In this document: positions 54,465-58,934 of the stretch, piece by piece
How positions within the stretch are numbered: position 1 is the first letter of the stretch
Layout: every line of letters begins with the position of its first letter
NCBI GenBank assembly: GCA_903940125.1
Contig: CAJAJL010000059.1
Span: forward strand, 1 to 58,934
DNA length: 58,934 nt
Source: an uncultured Chlorobiaceae bacterium
GTDB taxonomy: Bacteria > Bacteroidota > Chlorobiia > Chlorobiales > Chlorobiaceae
Direction of reading: 5' to 3'
Program-made: the position numbers and the translations under genes
Notes under the pieces: model-generated
Database searches by the model: none
What the model was told of the DNA's origin: nothing
The model's input: only the letters and a program-made list of their open reading frames with translations

Positions 54465-54989
54465 TTAGCGGTGGAAAGTCGCCCGAGAAATCTCCAGCTT
54501 GTTGTAAATCTCCCCGATACTGATGCTCTTATTCTTCGCTATCAGCATGCGCGCATCATCACCCGCCTTTGCGCCCTCTTGCCTTTGCAGCAGTCAGCCC
54601 AACCATTGTCCGCTACTGAATAAGCCACCGCTCGAATTGAGGCAGCGTTTGATGTTAAAGATCATTTCACCCGAAGCCGTTGTCGTATCAATGCCGCCAT
54701 CATTATGTGAGCGAAACCCGACTCCCCTGCTTTTCAGCTGCTCAACAATATCGATCAGGTTCCGTAGCGATCTGCCAAGCCGGTCAAGCCGCCAGACAAT
54801 CAGGGTATCCCTATCTTTCAGCTCTTTCAGGCAAGCGTTCAGGCCGGGCCGCTCAGCTTTCGAGCCGCTTGCCTAGTCAGTGAAAATAAGCTGCTTTTTG
54901 CATCCCGCAGCTTTCAGCGCATCAAGCTGCAAATGCAGTTCCTGCTCAAGTGTTGAAACGCGGGCATAGTTGATGAGGCGAGCAGACAT
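54465..54989 (-). pseudogene. Degenerate Pin/Hin-type serine recombinase
   Basis: Minus-strand reading from ATG 54989 gives MSARLINYARVSTLEQELHLQ, the start of a resolvase/invertase with the active-site Ser, then DALKAAGC..IFTD, an in-frame TAG, ASGSKAERPGLNACL, IVWRLDRLGRSLRNLIDIV and FRSHNDGGIDTTTASGEMIFNI. After that the sequence has lost part of the usual middle helix, and TMVGLTAAKARGRKGG is in a shifted frame before the C-terminal HTH in the first frame (ISIGEIYNKLEISRATFHR). So at least one nonsense and two frameshift or deletion changes inactivate it. Confidence 0.85.
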
Positions 54990-55255
54990 AATTATATTTC
55001 CTGTTGTATGTCACCTGTCTTAAAAACCCCTCTTTTTATGTGTTAATGAGGTATAGATATTTGAGACGGTTTTTTAAAACAATAAAGGCCATAATCTGAA
55101 GTATTATGCGAAGTAATCGGAATGTCACATTAAACGACCGTTTTTTGAGAGGGGGGAGTATGAGTAATCGACTATAAAATGCGATCAGTCATTCGGATGA
55201 TAAGAAGCTGGGGATCAGCAGAGTTGAGGCAGGTAGAAGGGGGTAGCAAAGCTGA

Positions 55256-55411
55256 TTAAAAAAAGGGCGTCTTGGCATCGGCAACCTGCTGGTCAATAGC
55301 CGCATCAGGCTCAGCCTGGGTAAAAGTCTTGTCAGGAGCGGGTGGAAATGCAGCAGGGGAGCCACCGCCGGCAGCATCGCCATCGACGCCCGGAGGGCGC
55401 GGCATCAGCAT
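55256..55411 (-). pseudogene. Truncated second copy of the phage scaffold gene (3' side)
   Basis: Minus-strand reading MLMPRPPGVDGDAAGGGSPA..DKTFTQAEPDAAIDQQVADA is a clear relative of the intact scaffold N-terminus at 52.5 kb but ends in TAA at 55256-55258 after about 50 codons. It lacks the coiled-coil and C-terminal parts. The missing beginning is on the far side of the IS110-type element, at 57013-57036. Confidence 0.7.
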
Positions 55412-57012
55412 TCCTGAAAAACTCAACTATGCCATCACAGCAACAGGCTTTTCTTGCAGGGTAAACCCAAAGGCATCGGCTCTTCTTCGCAGTCCCTCAA
55501 GGGCGCGAGCTTTATACTTTTCATTGTAATAACCAGCACCCGGATCGATATACTTCATGCCGTATCTGAGGGTGTTGTAGAAGATCGTAGCGATTTTTCG
55601 TGCCGTCGCCGTAACGGCTACTGACTTACCTGATCGAGCTGCCAATCTTCGGTAGAAAGCCCCCAATGCGCTATCGGTCTTGCCAAGAACGGGAACCGCT
55701 AATCGGAGCAACGCTGAAACCCGGTTGGATGACTTCCTTGTTCTGGAAGAGAGTACCTTACCGCCAGATATCTTGTTGGCTGGAGCCAGGCACAGCCATG
55801 AGGTGAAGTGCTTGGATGTCGGCCAGCGTGACATATCGGTTCCGCATTCGGCGATCAACTTCAAGGCAAGCGTTGGCCCTATACCATGGATCTCCGTAAG
55901 ATCGACCCCGAGGACGTTGTACAACTCGGTGCGTACGTCAAAGTTAATGGCATTGCCACCATGACTTTGTCTTCTCTTGGGCAACGGCTTTTGCGGGGGC
56001 TCGATCTGTTGCTGCAATTGTTTCATTTTCAGCTCAATCGCTTCGTCACACTCAATCAACTGGCTGGCATAGAAATCAACCAGCGCCAATGACTGTTTCA
56101 AGGTAAAGAGATGCTCGGGTCTATAGTTTTACCGGTCAATGCCGCAATCATCACCTCAAGAGGATTCTTGCATCGGCAGTCGCGGAACTTGACCAACTCT
56201 TCAGGATCATGCTGACCGGCAACGATGGCCCTGATGATCTCCATGCCGGTTTTCCCGGTTATATCAGCGACCACATGATGCAGTTGCACGTTCATCTCCA
56301 TCATGGCTTGCTGTATGTGCTGGATATGCTCTGCCTTGCAATCAAGCAACCGTTCACGTTGGCGGATGTAAGCCCGTAGCTCGACAATATCGTTTGCTGG
56401 CCGGAAGCTTGCCCGCAACAGGCCGAACTGATGCAGCTTCTGCAACCATTGTGCGTCATTGATATCGGTCTTCCTGCCTGGCACATTTTTAGCTTCACGG
56501 GCATTGACCAAGAATACCTCGAGCCCATAGCTCTCGAGGATTTCAAATGCAGGAATCCAGTAAACGCCGGTCGATTCCATGGCTATGGTCTCAATGCGAC
56601 AGGCTTGGAGCCACTTTGCCATGGCATGCAGTTCACCGGTGAAGCTTATGAAGGTTCGAACCGGCTCTGCATCTCGATCTGCCGAAACCGCCACGACATG
56701 GAACTGCGATCCGATATCGATGCCTGGAGCATTTGGGTGAACCACCGGCATTGATGATGAGGCTTTTGATTTTCCCATTGCTATTCGTTGAATAATGATA
56801 GCTGAAGGGCGGGTTTGCAGTACCATCATTTTCCTGTCCGGGATCATCTTAACGATGTCGCCACTGCTGAGTCCGCAAAAAGCCCTGGACCATGTTCCTA
56901 AACGGGGTCAGTGCCACCAGAAAGCTACCGGCCGCTCCCTCCAGCAATGGATGCCGTAACCCAGAGTTTTTATATTACGGAGAAGAATCAAAAATTCTTG
57001 GGGTGTTCTTCG
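55412..57012 (-). mobile_element. IS110-family insertion element, interrupting a scaffold gene copy
   Basis: An IS110-type transposase (frameshifted) with about 15 bases left of its stop and 230 right of its start, flanked on both sides by pieces of one scaffold-like gene. The right boundary is where SF of MKLLPLSF (scaffold start) stops matching, the left where MLMPRP begins. Exact ends and any target duplication cannot be read with confidence. Confidence 0.65.
55427..56778 (-). pseudogene. IS110-family transposase, frameshifted
   Basis: The N-terminal DEDD domain (ATG 56778; GIDIGSQFHVVAVSAD, ESTGVYWIPAFEILE, GRKTDINDAQWLQKLHQFGLL) and the C-terminal Transposase_20 domain (IHGIGPTLALKLIAECGTDM, WLCLAPANKISGGKV, RKIATIFYNTLRYGMKY) are in different frames. 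The join is at about 56115-56130: the expected ALTG-NYRPEHLFTLKQ reads as ALTG-KTIDPSISLP-stop in one frame and the rest in the other. The cause is a run GGTAAAAC that would read GNYRP if two As fewer. IS110 transposases are normally one frame, so it is inactive unless the shift is programmed. An earlier in-frame ATG lies at 56847. Confidence 0.85.
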
Positions 57013-57036
57013 GAACGAAAGAGGCAACAGTTTCAT
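57013..57036 (-). pseudogene. Start of the second scaffold gene copy
   Basis: The minus strand at 57036 reads ATG for MKLLPLSF, matching the intact scaffold start MKLFPFSF, and then runs into the IS element. The AT-rich upstream stretch (57037-57095, TTATTGGAATAAATAACAA) also resembles the sequence upstream of the intact scaffold gene. So a whole promoter-plus-gene copy was present before insertion. Confidence 0.6.
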
Positions 57037-57110
57037 AGTTCCTATCATTTTATTGGAATAAATAACAATAAAATAGATAAAGATAGGATAAGATGAGGGC
57101 GGGAGGGCTA

Positions 57111-58169
57111 CTATAGCCAAATGTCATCAAAGAGATTTTCATAATCTCTACTTTTTTGAAATGCATGTAAATCACTACTATCGGTAGCAGGGAATTCAAG
57201 TTGTATTTCTTCTTGAATTTTGTTTATAACTACAGTTCCAATTTCTTTGGAAAATGTACCTCGAAGAGCTTTTTCATACCAAATCAGAAGGTTATTTTCG
57301 GTGATTATGCTTTGGATTTTTGCTTTCCATCCTATTTGGGTTAGCAAAGAAACAATGAGTTTTTCTTCACTGTCTTTACAAACAATAACTATTCGATCAG
57401 CGGATACTGAATGTGCTATACCTTCTGCTAAGTCTTCGGTTAATGATAGATGCTTAATTTGTATTGCTAAGCCAAAATTAGCAAACATATCAAGACCCCT
57501 ATCAGAAGCATTGGTTACACCTACCCGATGAATTTTGGCATCAATTTTAAAAGTCGGGGATTCAGGAGAAAGTCTAATGACAAGATGAGCAAAATCTTCG
57601 AATTCTTTTAAAATAGCTAACTTATCTGGATTCATGCTTACTTCAATTGTAACTCCAATCGCATCAACAAGTGCTGAAAAAAGGGAATAAACAATTATTT
57701 CGTAGATCTTGTCGATACTTCTTTTTAATCCAGGTTCATGCCAGAATAAGTTAATAAACTCAGCAAGACTAAAGGTCTCCGCATTATGCGTAATACAATA
57801 ATTCAGTCCAGTCGACATTTGTGACATTCTTTCATGGAATCGGCGATAGATATAAGCTTCGACTATGCCATTCTTACGCTTATTTATTTGACCAAGCTGG
57901 CTTAAAACTGTTGGCGGGATAGCATTGTCATTAAATAAATCATCTTGGAATCGAGCTGATGACGTGCTTGCACGTCCGAGAAAACGATAACAAACTTCAT
58001 CACGCCATTTTTTTGAAGTATTTCGATAAGTAACTATACTAGAAAGATTTATATCGCCAACTATTCTATCACGATAAAGTATTTCGGCAATTTGAATTGG
58101 TTTATATAAATGAACTCTTGCTTTTTTGATCAAAGAGTCAATTGCCTCCTTAGCTATCTGGTCATTCAT
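57111..58169 (-). CDS. HaeII-family type II restriction endonuclease
   Basis: A 352-aa protein that, from memory, matches the HaeII restriction endonuclease family (recognition RGCGCY): it contains NAIPPTVLSQLGQINKRKNGIVEAYIYRRFHERM and the probable PD-(D/E)XK core DASDRGLDMFANFGLAIQIKHLSL with an Asp-x(n)-Gln-x-Lys variant. It overlaps the start of the methyltransferase stop by 4 nt (58166-58169). The pair should form a complete R-M system. It is the only restriction enzyme seen here. Confidence 0.8.
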   Translation of the reverse strand: MNDQIAKEAIDSLIKKARVHLYKPIQIAEILYRDRIVGDINLSSIVTYRNTSKKWRDEVCYRFLGRASTSSARFQDDLFNDNAIPPTVLSQLGQINKRKNGIVEAYIYRRFHERMSQMSTGLNYCITHNAETFSLAEFINLFWHEPGLKRSIDKIYEIIVYSLFSALVDAIGVTIEVSMNPDKLAILKEFEDFAHLVIRLSPESPTFKIDAKIHRVGVTNASDRGLDMFANFGLAIQIKHLSLTEDLAEGIAHSVSADRIVIVCKDSEEKLIVSLLTQIGWKAKIQSIITENNLLIWYEKALRGTFSKEIGTVVINKIQEEIQLEFPATDSSDLHAFQKSRDYENLFDDIWL

Positions 58170-58934
58170 GCAAATATAATTTCTTCTTGGTTATTAGGGA
58201 GTTTAATTTTCTTGTTGGTGTCCTTTGATTTTGTCAATGATTTAATAATTTGTTTGGCAATTGCTTCAATAACAGGCACGGAAACAGAATTCCCCGCTAT
58301 TTTTCTAGCTTGAGTATATGGTAATGGTATTTTAAATGATTCTGGGAATCCTTGTAACCGAAACATTTCTCTGCTTGTTAAGCGGCGTTCCCCATTTACA
58401 ACAAGATAGTTATAGCTCCCGCCAGCTCTTAAAGCACAAGAATAGGGTAATGCGCTGATATTTCCACCTATGTTTTCATGCCAGATAGAAGGGAATGGCG
58501 GTGTTCCTTTTACAGCTGCCCATCGCTTCTTTTTCACTTCTTCGGAGAGGTAATAACTTTTATCAATGGTTTCATCTGCTTCAAGAACCTCTGAAAGGGG
58601 CTTATAATAATTAGGAGGTATAGGAAATGAGAAGTCAAGAGGCTCAAGAAACCCAACAATATAGATTCGTTCCCTCTTTTGTGGTAACCCAAAATGAAGG
58701 CTGTTAAATATTGTGTAGTATAAAGTATAGCCTAAGTCTCTGAGGTGTTGTATTATTACTTGGAAAGTCGCGCCAGAATCATGAGTTTTCAACCGCCTTA
58801 CATTCTCCAACAAGAAAGCTTTTGGTCTTTTTTTATCTAATATGGATTCAATATTGAAAAATAAAGTTCCTCGAGTGTCGTCAAACCCTTTTTGTTTTCC
58901 AGCTATTGAGAACGGTTGGCATGGGAAGCCTGCG
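58166..58934 (-). CDS. C5-cytosine DNA methyltransferase (partial, runs off right edge)
   Basis: At least 255 codons of a C5 methyltransferase. Reading in from the window edge gives motif IV (AGFPCQPFSIAGKQKGFDD, catalytic Cys in PCQ) and motif VI (FLLENVRRL), then motif VIII (LPQKRERIYIVGF) and motifs IX-X (LTSREMFRLQGFP, RKIAGNSVSVPVIEAI). The start lies beyond the window. It protects the host against the adjoining HaeII-type enzyme, presumably by methylating its GCGC-containing site. Confidence 0.95.
   Translation of the reverse strand, partial: AGFPCQPFSIAGKQKGFDDTRGTLFFNIESILDKKRPKAFLLENVRRLKTHDSGATFQVIIQHLRDLGYTLYYTIFNSLHFGLPQKRERIYIVGFLEPLDFSFPIPPNYYKPLSEVLEADETIDKSYYLSEEVKKKRWAAVKGTPPFPSIWHENIGGNISALPYSCALRAGGSYNYLVVNGERRLTSREMFRLQGFPESFKIPLPYTQARKIAGNSVSVPVIEAIAKQIIKSLTKSKDTNKKIKLPNNQEEIIFA

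Overview
The window looks like chromosome of a green sulfur bacterium (Chlorobium/Pelodictyon type). The strongest support is a magnesium-chelatase cluster for bacteriochlorophyll synthesis, bchI-bchD-bchH, on the minus strand next to a dihydrolipoamide dehydrogenase. The left two thirds are ordinary chromosome with some accessory genes. The right third (about 41.4-58.9 kb) is accessory DNA: a compact prophage cassette, an IS110-type insertion sequence, a broken serine recombinase and a HaeII-type restriction-modification system.

Layout. 0-4.3 kb: a two-gene operon pairing a membrane sensor kinase, whose input domain resembles the Vibrio CAI-1 receptor CqsS, with a fusion of a hotdog-fold (DUF4442-like) domain and a leucine-carboxymethyltransferase-type SAM methyltransferase; then a HEPN/MNT (HepT-MntA type) pair. 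4.5-4.75 kb: two serine tRNAs with a strong terminator. 5-11 kb: RecD2 helicase, a DUF3828-like exported protein and a large GAF/PAS hybrid kinase overlapping it by 4 nt. 11.2-16.6 kb: a deleted short-chain dehydrogenase remnant, an SDR whose catalytic Tyr is replaced by His, msrA, pterin carbinolamine dehydratase, two tandem paralogous exported proteins, a small membrane protein and a medium-chain oxidoreductase. 16.6-20 kb: a methyltransferase, a third serine tRNA and guaB. 19.8-28.4 kb: bchH, bchD, bchI, lpdA. 28.4-34.4 kb: an RluD-family pseudouridine synthase, a prolyl oligopeptidase, an AlkD-like protein and an ABC-F ATPase. 34.7-41.5 kb: an exported hypothetical protein and a two-partner secretion locus (intact TpsB transporter, very large repeat-rich TpsA-like partner with no visible secretion N-terminus).

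42.0-43.3 kb holds a PD-(D/E)XK nuclease-like gene, convergent with the prophage. The phage genes run leftward in the order scaffold, P22-type coat, adaptor, leucine-rich-repeat protein, small fibre-like proteins, lectin-fold tip protein, holin, M15 endolysin, small membrane protein, lipoprotein, terminase, portal. No integrase, replication gene, tape measure or tail tube is visible. To the right are an XRE regulator with three 108-bp internal repeats, a degenerate Pin-type recombinase, and a second scaffold-gene copy split by a frameshifted IS110-family element. The window ends in a HaeII-family endonuclease overlapping a C5-cytosine methyltransferase that runs off the edge.

The candidates most worth following are the CqsS-like sensor with its acyl/SAM-type partner enzyme and the minimal, circularly permuted capsid-lysis-packaging cassette. 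All calls rest on reading the sequence and remembered family features; no database search was run.
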